A DNA stretch of 64,000 nucleotides from Aldehydirespirator sp965221605 (GTDB lineage Bacteria; Actinomycetota; Acidimicrobiia; Acidimicrobiales; Aldehydirespiratoraceae), in NCBI GenBank assembly GCA_965221605.1, contig CBDCSK010000002.1, positions 1 to 64,000 on the forward strand, given 5' to 3'. Shown in pieces: positions 32,388-40,784 of the stretch. Numbering within the stretch: position 1 is the first letter of the stretch; each line of letters opens with the position of its first letter. A program made the position numbers and the translations under genes. The notes under the pieces were generated by a model. The model had not been told where the DNA came from and searched no databases. It saw only the letters and a program-made list of their open reading frames with translations.

Positions 32388-33716
32388 TCAGCTCGCCCGT
32401 CGGCCCGGGCGACGAACATCTCTGGCCGCTCTTTGCGCCATCTGCTCGCATCGGGTGGCACGGCGACGCTGCTCGGCGACGTAGTTCTCCACAATCGGCA
32501 GGTCGGCCAATGAATCAGGCAAGTGATCGACAGCGCCCTCCAAGGCGTCCGGCATCCTGGCTGCGAGACTCTCGAAACGTTCAATGGTTGCTGCTTCCGG
32601 CAGTCGCAGCCTCCTGGCAGTATGGGCCATCGCGCTCGGCTGGTCGGCGCTGCTGATGCGGTAGTTGCTTCCGATCTTCATGGCAGTGCGCTGTCTGGAG
32701 ATCGATTCCCCGCGGTCTCGGAACGGTATCCACGAGCAGGCGTCGTACAGCGGCGCCGAATGGCAGTCGTTGCCGCTGAGCAGCAGCGCATAGTTCTTCG
32801 AGTGCGCGTCATTGCCCACTATCAGCCATTGGAACACCAGCATGTCCAGGAACCTCTCCAGCATGGCAGTCCCCGAGGCGTCGACGCGCCGCAGCAGGCC
32901 GGCGATGCGCTCGGGAGTCGGGCCTCCCTGAAACTGGTACTTCATGTCGGGTGAGACGCCCAACGCCTGGCAGAAGTCCTCTTGATGCACCCTCCTCAGA
33001 GACGAGCCACCGACACGGGCCCGGTCGTAGCGGGTGACCACGATGGCTTCGACATCCTCAAAGCGCATCACCGCCGTCGGCGCGGCCGCAATCCCCATCC
33101 GTGAGGCCGTTTGCATGGTCAGATGCTCCATTACCGCCTCATGGGGGTAAGCGGCGTGTCGGGAGACCTTGATGATGTGGCTGCTCGGCTCGGCACCCCA
33201 GGGGACATGCCACCTGTTGTCCTCTTGGCGCAGAGCGATCTTCGGTTGCATGCCAGCGAGGCTGAACCCTGCGGACACCCTCGCCGGCTCGGGACGATAG
33301 GCGGGATCGCTCCTGAGACGGCGAAGCCAATCGATGACTTCACCGTCGGAGAGTTCCTGGAGCCCACCCTCGCCGGCCACAAGCCCCGCGGTCGCCTCAG
33401 GGAGACAGAACTGCACCGCTCCAGCGCACTCAGCGCCCATGGGCGTGCCGAGCAGAGCCAGCCTGTCGGCGGCGCTCACGTCATGGTCTTCGCACAACGA
33501 CCTCAAGACCCGCTCGTCGTCAGGAAGCACTCCGGTAAGCCAGTTGCGAAGGGAGATGTCGTCTACCGGGCGGTCATCGAGGGCGAATCTGGTGGACAGC
33601 GGAGTCGCGTGCGGCTGTTCCAAGTAGGAGCGGTCGTATCTGAAGACCGGTTGAGAGGCGTCCCGCAGGTCCAGACTCCCCGCGGGCCGGCCCTCCAAGA
33701 GCACATCGAGTCTCAC
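32388..33716 (-). CDS. hipA: HipA-type serine/threonine kinase toxin
   Basis: 442 aa, normal length. N-terminal HipA_N region with the Leu-rich LRNWLTGVLPDD block, then SLAGMQPKIAL (equivalent to the SGAQPK loop), catalytic loop VGNDAHSKNYALL and metal-binding YDACS. In E. coli the kinase phosphorylates glutamyl-tRNA synthetase and causes persistence. The ATG overlaps the hipB stop by 4 bp (ATGA), so expression is coupled to the antitoxin. Confidence 0.94.
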   Translation of the reverse strand: MRLDVLLEGRPAGSLDLRDASQPVFRYDRSYLEQPHATPLSTRFALDDRPVDDISLRNWLTGVLPDDERVLRSLCEDHDVSAADRLALLGTPMGAECAGAVQFCLPEATAGLVAGEGGLQELSDGEVIDWLRRLRSDPAYRPEPARVSAGFSLAGMQPKIALRQEDNRWHVPWGAEPSSHIIKVSRHAAYPHEAVMEHLTMQTASRMGIAAAPTAVMRFEDVEAIVVTRYDRARVGGSSLRRVHQEDFCQALGVSPDMKYQFQGGPTPERIAGLLRRVDASGTAMLERFLDMLVFQWLIVGNDAHSKNYALLLSGNDCHSAPLYDACSWIPFRDRGESISRQRTAMKIGSNYRISSADQPSAMAHTARRLRLPEAATIERFESLAARMPDALEGAVDHLPDSLADLPIVENYVAEQRRRATRCEQMAQRAARDVRRPGRRAS

Positions 33717-34021
33717 AACTCGACCTCCGACGAGGTCAACGTCGCGATGTGAGCCTCTAGATCAAAGGACGGCGCGGCCGCGGGGACGAGTTGTATCTCG
33801 TGGCCGAGGACGCTCACCACGCGGCAGACGAGCCCGAGCTCGGCTGTGCGCTTGCCGTTCTCCACCTGGGAGAGCCACTTGCGTGTGACGCGCGCCTTCT
33901 CCGCCAGTTCAGCCTGCGTCATGCCACGATGCAGGCGTATGGACCGCAAGGCCCGCCCGAACTGGTCAGGACGCCTGACAGGGCGGGTGTGGGCGGGATG
34001 TCGCTCCGGCTGAGAATCCAT
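33713..34021 (-). CDS. hipB: HipB-type HTH antitoxin/repressor
   Basis: 102 aa. An XRE helix-turn-helix at about residues 24-78 (FGRALRSIRLHRGMTQAELAEKARVTRKWLSQVENGKRTAE). It neutralises HipA and represses the operon. ATG at 34021 directly follows an AT-rich region with two operator-like sequences. Confidence 0.93.
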   Translation of the reverse strand: MDSQPERHPAHTRPVRRPDQFGRALRSIRLHRGMTQAELAEKARVTRKWLSQVENGKRTAELGLVCRVVSVLGHEIQLVPAAAPSFDLEAHIATLTSSEVEL

Positions 34022-34025
34022 GTGT

Positions 34026-34106
34026 CATGTTACCGTACGGGAACGACAAGATGCAGAGAACGAACGGACGCACAACTCGGCATGTGTTCGTACGGTTATA
34101 ACGACA
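34026..34106 (-). promoter_or_regulatory. Paired operator-like repeats upstream of hipB
   Basis: Two related elements, CATGTTACCGTACGG-GAACGACA (34026-34048) and CATGTGTTCGTACGG-TTATAACGACA (34081-34106), lie as direct repeats 55 bp apart. Each centres on CGTACGG, the first on the palindrome CCGTACGG. A -10-like TATAAC occurs on the minus strand in the second. Spacing fits HipB dimers bound to two sites. Confidence 0.6.
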
Positions 34107-34188
34107 CTCAATTCCCGGCTCGATGGCAGAGACACTCGACTCCCTCGGCGCAGTCCACTAACACGCCGGTGTCGGGTCCGAGAGCCTC

Positions 34189-34845
34189 TCAGCGGGTGAG
34201 TTCAGGAACCGTCTCCACCCGGTAGCTCAACTCAAGGGGGGTGAGGCCGGGGCCGGACAGCTCGGCGTGGAATCTGGCGCTGGGGCGGATGTCGCCGATC
34301 ACGGGGACCGTGCCGGTGAAGGCCACGAAGCATTGTGGCCTTCGCCCGGCCCAAGGGATCGAGTCAACCAGCTCCAGCGGAGGCAGGTTCGTCCCCGCTG
34401 AGCCGTCCTGGTAGGCCACGCCGCCGTCGATGCGGCTGGACAGCGTCAGGTCCTCCCAGCGGCCGGACACCGCGGCGGCCGGCCAGCCCGAGGCGGCCAC
34501 CGGCTTGGGGCACACCGCCTTGGAGGCGGCGATGTCGACCGCCTCGAGAACCCGGTCGGTGTGATCGGAACCGACGGTCACGAAGACCTCGTCGCCGTCG
34601 ACCACCAGCACGATCTCGGCCTCGCCCGAACTCTGCGAGCCGGCCACCGTGATCGACGGCTCCTGGGACAACAGCCCCGGCGGGAACACGATGTACAGCG
34701 GGATCGTGGCCGGTCGGGGAACCCCCAGCTCGGCCAGCTCGTCGATGTGGTGCTCGACCGCGGCCCGGTTCCGGCCGGCGTAGCCGATCACCACCAGCAC
34801 CTCGGGCGCGAACACCCGCTCGGTGCCGTCGATGGACAGCCTCAT
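34189..34845 (-). CDS. DUF2848 family protein
   Basis: 218 aa. Matches the DUF2848 pattern as I know it: GYAGRNRAAVEHHIDELAELGVPRP, SSGEAEIVLVV, TVGSDHTDRVLEA and ASKAVCPKPVA. The fold is related to fumarylacetoacetate-hydrolase-like enzymes, which suggests a hydrolase or hydratase, but the reaction is unknown. Last gene of the 34-50 kb catabolic run, 30 bp after the cupin. Confidence 0.85.
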   Translation of the reverse strand: MRLSIDGTERVFAPEVLVVIGYAGRNRAAVEHHIDELAELGVPRPATIPLYIVFPPGLLSQEPSITVAGSQSSGEAEIVLVVDGDEVFVTVGSDHTDRVLEAVDIAASKAVCPKPVAASGWPAAAVSGRWEDLTLSSRIDGGVAYQDGSAGTNLPPLELVDSIPWAGRRPQCFVAFTGTVPVIGDIRPSARFHAELSGPGLTPLELSYRVETVPELTR

Positions 34846-34875
34846 CGCCAGCCTGACCCTGCCCAGCCTGATCGG

Positions 34876-35232
34876 CTAGGGGTTGTAGCCGCCGGTGCGG
34901 AACTCAACCATCAGCACACCGGCCTCGGTCCGCCACGGTCCGTGGGGCATTCCCGGCGGGCGGCAGGCGTACATACCGGCGGTGAAGGTCTCGCCCAGGC
35001 GCAGGTCGGTGAGGTCGCCCTCCACGATGAAGACCTCCTCCCAGAAGTGGTGGGTCAACACCCCGTTGGGCGACGAGTCCACCCCCGGCGCGAAGCGCAT
35101 CAGCCGGGTGTAGGCCCCGTCGGGCCGGCCGTCGGTGGACAGGACCATCTCGTCGATGCCCTCCACCGGGCCGCCCGCCGGGCGCCACTGCCCGTCGGGA
35201 ATGTGGAACTCCAGTTCAGGTTTCTCTGCCAT
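34876..35232 (-). CDS. Cupin-domain protein
   Basis: 118 aa from ATG 35232. The beta-barrel signature is visible: HHFWEEVFIVEGDLTD (first metal motif, H-x-H/W-E-E) and PPGMPHGPW (second motif His). Small cupins of this kind bind a metal and act as dioxygenases, isomerases or ligand sensors. It follows the M24 gene by 5 bp. Probably handles an intermediate of the same pathway. Confidence 0.85.
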   Translation of the reverse strand: MAEKPELEFHIPDGQWRPAGGPVEGIDEMVLSTDGRPDGAYTRLMRFAPGVDSSPNGVLTHHFWEEVFIVEGDLTDLRLGETFTAGMYACRPPGMPHGPWRTEAGVLMVEFRTGGYNP

Positions 35233-35237
35233 GGCTC

Positions 35238-36491
35238 CTATCCGATCTCGTAGACCTTCGGTTCGAGACGGTGGTTGATGTTGCGGGCGCCGTCGGTGGT
35301 GATGACGTAGGTGTCGCCCATGAACACGCCCTTGATGATGTCGGTGGTGCAGGGATGGATCTCCACGCACAGCGCCATGTTGGGCTCCAGCACCACGTCC
35401 TTGTCGGGCCGGTGCGACGTGCCCACGAACGGTCCGGCGTCGATGGGGTTGAACACGCCGTGCACCAGCGGGGCCACGATGGTGTAGCCCCGTTCGGTGA
35501 TGATGCTGCCCGCGGCCCGAAGCTCCTTGGCGGTGCAGCCCGGCTTCAGCTCGGCCACGATCCGGTGGTAGGCCTCCAGCATCACCTCCAGCAGGTCGGC
35601 GTAGTCGGGCGGCGGCTTGGAGAACACCATCGCCTTGCCCGTCTGGGCCTCGTACCCGTGGCCGTCGCGGGCGCCGACCTCCATCAGCAGCACGTCGTCG
35701 GAGGTGATGGTGCGCCCGATGGGCCGGGGCCGCTGGAAGCCGCTGGTGGGGTTGGTCATCGACTCGCTGCCGGCCAGCACCATGCAGGGGATCTCGCCCC
35801 GCTCGGCGGCGAGGGTGGTGAAGATGATCCGGAACAGGTCGTGCTCGGTCATGCCGGGTCGCAGCTGCTCCATCACCGCAACCTGGGTGGCGTCGCCGAT
35901 GCGGGCCGCCTCCTCCAGGCAGGCGACCTCCTCGTCGGAGAGCACCAGCCGCATCTTCCAGAAGTCGTCTGAGTACTCCTCGAACACGAGGTCACCGAAG
36001 CTCTCGGTGAGGGCGGCCCAGTGGTCCCGCGACACCGACAGGTACGGCGTCGGGTTGATGATGCCGATGCGGCCACGCTGGAGGCCTAGCTCGTTGAGCC
36101 GGTCCACCAGGATGGTGCGGGTGTTCAGGGCGCCCCGCACATCGGGAAATATCGAGCGGGTCACCCGGTCGGGCAGGCGGGCGTTGAGGCCGAGGATGGC
36201 GAGCGTCGGCTCGCCGTCGGCGGGGAAGATCACGAAGCTGTCGAGCTCCATGGTGCCCATGTAGTTGGTGATCCAGCGCACGTTGGCCCAGCCCCGGTCC
36301 CACAGATGAGCCGCTCCGGCCACCAGCAGGCAGTCGAGGTCGCGCTCGGCCATGAATCCCCGCACCAGGGCGTGACGGCGCTCGAACTCGGCGTCGGAGA
36401 ACGTCGGCCAGTCGTAGGCGTCGTGGTTGATCGGGTGGGGGTAGGTGATGGCCCTCGGCCCGAACTTCGGGGCCGACATCACATCAGTCAT
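35238..36491 (-). CDS. M24 family (Xaa-Pro peptidase/creatinase-like) protein
   Basis: 417 aa with the two-domain creatinase/prolidase fold: an N-terminal domain to about residue 165 and the pita-bread domain after it. Where true aminopeptidases have metal-binding Asp residues, the sequence is LLMEVGARDGHGYEAQTGKAM, and the later ligand region reads MALCVEIHPC. The metal site therefore looks incomplete, as in metal-independent creatinases that split C-N bonds of small molecules. Substrate unknown; 27 bp after the gamma-glutamyltransferase gene. Confidence 0.87.
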   Translation of the reverse strand: MTDVMSAPKFGPRAITYPHPINHDAYDWPTFSDAEFERRHALVRGFMAERDLDCLLVAGAAHLWDRGWANVRWITNYMGTMELDSFVIFPADGEPTLAILGLNARLPDRVTRSIFPDVRGALNTRTILVDRLNELGLQRGRIGIINPTPYLSVSRDHWAALTESFGDLVFEEYSDDFWKMRLVLSDEEVACLEEAARIGDATQVAVMEQLRPGMTEHDLFRIIFTTLAAERGEIPCMVLAGSESMTNPTSGFQRPRPIGRTITSDDVLLMEVGARDGHGYEAQTGKAMVFSKPPPDYADLLEVMLEAYHRIVAELKPGCTAKELRAAGSIITERGYTIVAPLVHGVFNPIDAGPFVGTSHRPDKDVVLEPNMALCVEIHPCTTDIIKGVFMGDTYVITTDGARNINHRLEPKVYEIG

Positions 36492-36518
36492 GGAGTCTCC
36501 TCTCCTGGAGGCCGTCGT

Positions 36519-38135
36519 TCACATGGCCTCCCTGTCGTCGCCGCGAGCAGTTCCGTCGGCGTGGCCGGGCCGGTCGACGCTCACCAGGACCGCCCCCCGG
36601 CGATGGTCGGCCGCGCCGAAAGTCCCCGAGCGCTGCGGACCGGCCCCGGCGATGGTGCAGCTGCCGAACAGATCGCTGTCGGAGGCCGCGCCGTCGCCGG
36701 CCATCTCGTGGCCGCGCCGGGCCAGCTCCGAACCCACGTCGCCGGAGAATCCGGGCTCCAGGAACAGCAGGTCGTCGGCGTCGGGCAGCCGGGGCGCCCC
36801 CGACAGCCAGCGCGGACGGTCGACCGCGGCCTGCGGGGCGTCCCCGTCGTCGATGATGGCCCGCAGCACCTGGAAGTTGGTCTGCACCTGGCCCCGGCCG
36901 CCGGGGGTGGCTCCCACCAGGCTCCGGCCGCGGTCGGCCACGTGGTAGCCGACCAGAGTGTGCAGCGGGCGCCCCGGCCGGTCCGGTCCCCCGTTGCGGC
37001 CGAGGCGGGCCGGCTGCTTGGCCAGGCGGTCGTTGAGCACGATCCCGGTGCCCGGCACCACCACCCGGGCGCCGAACTCGTTGAAGAGGCTGTGGATGAA
37101 CGTCACCATCAGGCCGCGGTCGTCCACCACCGACAGGCAGGTCGTGTCGGTTCCGGCCGCCCCGGCCGGAACCGCCGGAGCGCCCGCGGGAGCCAGCACC
37201 GATCGGCGCTGATCCTCGATGATCGAGCACCAGCGGTCCAGCGAGTCCTCGCCCAGCACCGGCAGCACGTCGGTGGCCTCCTGCCAGCTGGACATCCCGG
37301 CGAGATCGCTGAAGGCCGCGTGCTTGCACCGCACCATCAAGTCGATCCGGTCGGCGTCGCCGTCGATGAGCCGCCCGCCGAGCCTCTCATAGAGCAGGAG
37401 CTGCTGGAGCAGCACCCAGCCCATCGACACCGGCGGCGTCACCGACACCTCCCTGGAGCCGTAACGGACCGTGATCGGGGCCTCGAAGTCGCAGGAGTGC
37501 TCGTCGAGGTCACCGGCCGACAGCAGGCCGCCGAGCCGGTCCAGCGTCGCGACCAGCAGCGAGGCCAGCCGGCCCCGGTAGAACACCGAGGGCCCAGCCG
37601 AGCCGATCTCGCGCAGCGTGCGGGCCAGCGCCGGCAGCCTGAACCCCTCGCCGGCGACCGAGCCGTTGTGCTCGCAGAACTCCGACACGAACGGATCGCC
37701 GGCGCCCACCGCGGCCCGGGTCCGGTCCAGCGCCCGAGCGAAGGCGTCGTCGAGGGCGAACCCCTCCTCGGCGAGGACGGCCGCGGGCTCGATCAGAGTG
37801 GCGAAGGGCCGGGATCCGTGGCGCTCCCACAGCCGCCACCAGGCGGCCACCAGACCCGGCACCGAGATCGAGAGCGGACCGAAGCGGGGCAGGGTTCCCC
37901 CCGGGATCGAAGCGGTGGCCAGAGCGTCGGGCACCGCGCCGGCGCCGTTGAGCGCCTCCGGCCCGCCCTCAGGACCCGACACCATCGCGAAGCCGTCACC
38001 GCCCAGGCCGCACCACGGCAGCTCCCGCACGCACTGCACCGCCGACGCGGCGATGGCGGCGTCCACCGCGTTGCCGCCCGAGGCCAGCACGGCCGCGCCG
38101 GTGTCGGCAGCCTCCCGGCTGCCCGCGCTGATCAC
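36519..38135 (-). CDS. ggt: Gamma-glutamyltransferase-family hydrolase
   Basis: About 538 aa from GTG 38135. The frame extends to TTG 38279 but that stretch is a dispersed DNA repeat, so the shorter start is preferred. N-terminal ASGGNAVDAAIAA; the autocatalytic nucleophile Thr lies in DTTCLSVVDDRG, followed by FGARVVVPGTGIVLND. Ggt enzymes self-cleave and hydrolyse or transfer gamma-glutamyl groups. No signal peptide is seen, so a cytoplasmic role on imported substrate is likely. Confidence 0.9.
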   Translation of the reverse strand: MISAGSREAADTGAAVLASGGNAVDAAIAASAVQCVRELPWCGLGGDGFAMVSGPEGGPEALNGAGAVPDALATASIPGGTLPRFGPLSISVPGLVAAWWRLWERHGSRPFATLIEPAAVLAEEGFALDDAFARALDRTRAAVGAGDPFVSEFCEHNGSVAGEGFRLPALARTLREIGSAGPSVFYRGRLASLLVATLDRLGGLLSAGDLDEHSCDFEAPITVRYGSREVSVTPPVSMGWVLLQQLLLYERLGGRLIDGDADRIDLMVRCKHAAFSDLAGMSSWQEATDVLPVLGEDSLDRWCSIIEDQRRSVLAPAGAPAVPAGAAGTDTTCLSVVDDRGLMVTFIHSLFNEFGARVVVPGTGIVLNDRLAKQPARLGRNGGPDRPGRPLHTLVGYHVADRGRSLVGATPGGRGQVQTNFQVLRAIIDDGDAPQAAVDRPRWLSGAPRLPDADDLLFLEPGFSGDVGSELARRGHEMAGDGAASDSDLFGSCTIAGAGPQRSGTFGAADHRRGAVLVSVDRPGHADGTARGDDREAM

Positions 38136-38153
38136 CGCGCCGTCGAGGTTGCC

Positions 38154-38202
38154 CCGCTCTTGCTCGCTACGCTCACGGGCCGCTCGGGCCCCGGCCTCGC
38201 TC
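38154..38202. repeat. Dispersed 49-bp GC-rich repeat, copy at ridA-ggt junction
   Basis: Identical to 47231-47279 except for about three bases; begins CCGCTCTTGCTCGCT and contains GGGCCGCTCGGGCC. In both places it sits between genes of the same operon, and in both it could be read as RAARERSEQER in front of a gene. A third, diverged copy is at 16534. Probably a REP/BIME-type element. Confidence 0.8.
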
Positions 38203-38271
38203 ACGGTCGCGCCAGATCCTCGCGTATCGCGGCCGCTCCGCTCGGCCTCCGGACTGCCCCGCGGCGTCGGG

Positions 38272-38652
38272 TCAGACAACCGCGACCGCCTCGAGCTCGA
38301 TGAGCATCTCCGGGTTCTTGAGGCGGGCCACGAACACCGACGAACGGGCGGGCAGGGGCTCGCCGAAGTGCTTGACCCACTGCTCGTTGAGAGGTCCTGT
38401 CGGGGTGCCCTCCTTGAGGTAGACGGTGGTCTTGACCACGTCGGCCATCGAGGCGCCCGCGGCCTCGAGGATGGCGGCGATGTTGCGCAGCGCCCAGTCG
38501 GCCTGCTCGCCGATATCGCCCATCTGGCCGGTATCGCGGTTCCGCCCGGCCTGGCCCGCGGTGAACACGAGGTTCCCGACGCGGATGGCCTGGCTGAAGG
38601 GTCCCGTAGGTGTGGGGGCCCCGTCAGTGCTCACGGCTGTGCGGTCGCTCAT
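38272..38652 (-). CDS. ridA: RidA/YjgF-family enamine/imine deaminase
   Basis: 126 aa. Family pattern: GPFSQAIRVGNLVFTAGQAG, then DVVKTTVYLKE and RSSVFVARLKNPEMLIELEAVA. The ligand-binding Arg is in FVARLKNP. RidA proteins hydrolyse reactive enamines and imines produced by PLP enzymes or amine oxidation. ATG overlaps the OppF-like stop (4 bp). Its presence suggests the pathway generates an imine or enamine. Confidence 0.93.
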   Translation of the reverse strand: MSDRTAVSTDGAPTPTGPFSQAIRVGNLVFTAGQAGRNRDTGQMGDIGEQADWALRNIAAILEAAGASMADVVKTTVYLKEGTPTGPLNEQWVKHFGEPLPARSSVFVARLKNPEMLIELEAVAVV

Positions 38653-39731
38653 GGTGTTGGCTCCTGACTGTTGGAGGACGGCTCGGGCTCGGAGCGTTCC
38701 GCGATGGCCTGCCAGTGGTGGCACCGCAGCGAATGGAGCCCGCCGGGCTGACCGGTCACCTCCGGCAGCGGCTCGGTGTCGGCGCACTCGTCGGTGGCGT
38801 ACGGGCAGCGGGTGCGGTAGCGGCATCCCGACGGCGGGTCGAGGAGGCTGGGAAGCTCGCCCAGCACCAGGCGGCGGGCGGTCTGCAGCCGGGCCGCGCT
38901 TTCGGCGTCGGCTCGGGGCACCGACGAGATGAGACCCTGCGTGTAGGGATGGCGGGGCTCGCTGAACACCTCGGAGGCGGTGCCCGTCTCCACGATCTGG
39001 CCGAGGTACATGACCGCCACCCGGTCGCTGAGATGGCGCACCACCGACAGGTCGTGGGCGATGAACAGCATGGCCAGGTCCAACTCGGTGCGCAGTTCGT
39101 CGAGGACGTTGATGATCTGGGCCTGGATGGACACGTCCAGCGCCGACACCGGCTCGTCGCAGACCAGCACCGCGGGGTCGGTCACGATGGCCCGGGCGAT
39201 GCCGACCCGCTGCTGCTGCCCACCGCTGAGCTCGCTGGGAAGGCGGTCGGCGACCGCTTCGGGCAGGCCGACCAACTCCATGGCTTCGGCCACTTCCCGG
39301 GCCCGGCTGGACCGGTCGCCGATGCGATGGACCCGGAGCGGCTCGCCGATGAGCGAGGAGACGTCCATGCGGGGGTCGAGGGAGCCTCGCGGATCCTGGA
39401 ACACCATCTGTATGCGGTGGCGCATGCGGCGCAGCTCCCGGCGGGGCAGAGTGCCGAGGTCGACGCCCTCGAGGCGCACCGAGCCCCGCTTCATGGCGAC
39501 GAGCCGCAGGATCGCCCTCGCCAGCGTGGACTTGCCGCACCCGCTCTCGCCCACCAGGCCGAGGGTCTCGCCGGTGGCCAGATGCAGCGACACGCCGTCC
39601 ACGGCGGTGATGCGGCCCGCGTCGGTGTCGAACTCCACCACGACGTCGTTCGCTTCGAGCACGTTGCGCGGCGCGGCGACCGGATCGGCCGGACTCGCCT
39701 CCAGCGTCGTGCGGGCAGCAGACCCGCTCAT
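38649..39731 (-). CDS. Peptide-type ABC transporter ATPase (OppF-like)
   Basis: 360 aa. Walker A GESGCGKST, Q-loop QDPRGSLDPR, signature LSGGQQQRVGIARA, Walker B VLVCDEPVSALD. The C-terminal oligopeptide/dipeptide extension has cysteines (CRYRTRCPYATDEC) that in relatives bind a 4Fe-4S cluster. Overlaps OppD-like by 4 bp. It energises uptake together with the permeases at 40785 and 41701. Confidence 0.95.
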   Translation of the reverse strand: MSGSAARTTLEASPADPVAAPRNVLEANDVVVEFDTDAGRITAVDGVSLHLATGETLGLVGESGCGKSTLARAILRLVAMKRGSVRLEGVDLGTLPRRELRRMRHRIQMVFQDPRGSLDPRMDVSSLIGEPLRVHRIGDRSSRAREVAEAMELVGLPEAVADRLPSELSGGQQQRVGIARAIVTDPAVLVCDEPVSALDVSIQAQIINVLDELRTELDLAMLFIAHDLSVVRHLSDRVAVMYLGQIVETGTASEVFSEPRHPYTQGLISSVPRADAESAARLQTARRLVLGELPSLLDPPSGCRYRTRCPYATDECADTEPLPEVTGQPGGLHSLRCHHWQAIAERSEPEPSSNSQEPTP

Positions 39732-40753
39732 GGAGTCCGCTTCCAGGGGCGGCCCGGCTCGGTGTCTTCCTTGGCCCGATCGGCGGCCAGCCAGCAGGCG
39801 CTGAGATGCTCAGGTCCCACCCTCACCTCGGGGGGGACCTCGGTCCGGCACCGCTCGATGGCGTGGTCGCACCGCGGCGCGAAGGCGCACGACGAGGTGC
39901 CCCCTCCCGTTATCGGCGGCTGGCCAGGGATGGGATGGAGCCTTCCGGTGTGGGTGTCCTCGAAGCGGGGCACCAGCCGCAGGAGCCCCTCGGTGTAGGG
40001 ATGGTTGGCCCGGTCGAAGAGGTGGGCCATCAAGGCCCTCTCGACCAGCTTGCCCGCGTACATCACCTGCACGTCGTCGCAGGTGGCCGCGACCACCCCG
40101 AAGTCGTGGGTGATGAGCATCAACGCCATGCCCTCGGACCGGCGCAGCTCGTCGAGAAGCAGCAGGATCTCGGCCTGCACGGTCACGTCGAGGGCGGTGG
40201 TGGGCTCGTCCGCGATGAGCAGCCGGGGCCGGCAGGCGATGGCCAGCGAGATCATCACCCGCTGGCGCATGCCGCCGCTGAAGCTGTTGGGGAGTTCGGT
40301 GGCCCGCCGCTCGGGATCGGCGATGCCGACCCGGGCCAGCAGCCCGACCGCTTCCGCGGCGGCCTCGGCCCGGCCCATGCCCCGGTGCAGCCGCAGCGAC
40401 TCGGCGATCTGCTCGCCCACCGCCATCAGAGGATTGAGCGATGTGAGCGGATCCTGGAAGATCATGCCGATCTGCCCGCCCCGCACGTCCCGCAGCCGAC
40501 GCTCGTCGATGCGCAGCAGGTCGGCGCCATCGAAGTGCACCGATCCCGAGATGTGCACATCGTCGGTGATGGAGAACAGACGCAGCAGGGCCCGGGCGGT
40601 GACGCTCTTGCCGCTGCCGCTCTCGCCTATCACGCCCAGCGACGAGCCCGGCGCCATCGCGAAGCTCACTCCGTCGACGGCGTGGACCGGTCCCGAGGCG
40701 GTCTGGAACGTAACGTGGAGGTCCTCGACCTCGAGAAGGGGCGAGCCGCTCAT
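39728..40753 (-). CDS. Peptide-type ABC transporter ATPase (OppD-like)
   Basis: 341 aa from ATG 40753. Walker A GESGSGKSVT, QDPLTSLNP, signature FSGGMRQRVMISLA, Walker B LLIADEPTTALDVT, and the C-terminal CAFAPRCDHAIERC cysteine region. Forms the heterodimeric ATPase with the OppF-like subunit. The start is placed at 40753 because ten upstream codons overlap the intergenic region after the permease. Confidence 0.95.
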   Translation of the reverse strand: MSGSPLLEVEDLHVTFQTASGPVHAVDGVSFAMAPGSSLGVIGESGSGKSVTARALLRLFSITDDVHISGSVHFDGADLLRIDERRLRDVRGGQIGMIFQDPLTSLNPLMAVGEQIAESLRLHRGMGRAEAAAEAVGLLARVGIADPERRATELPNSFSGGMRQRVMISLAIACRPRLLIADEPTTALDVTVQAEILLLLDELRRSEGMALMLITHDFGVVAATCDDVQVMYAGKLVERALMAHLFDRANHPYTEGLLRLVPRFEDTHTGRLHPIPGQPPITGGGTSSCAFAPRCDHAIERCRTEVPPEVRVGPEHLSACWLAADRAKEDTEPGRPWKRTP

Positions 40754-40784
40754 CCGGCTGCCTCCGAGGAATCCATCCAAGGCG

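Noticed and set aside
38136..38279. Extended N-terminus of the gamma-glutamyltransferase from TTG 38279
   Set aside because: Most of it is the dispersed 49-bp repeat also found before gntR, so it is probably untranslated; the GTG at 38135 fits the family start.
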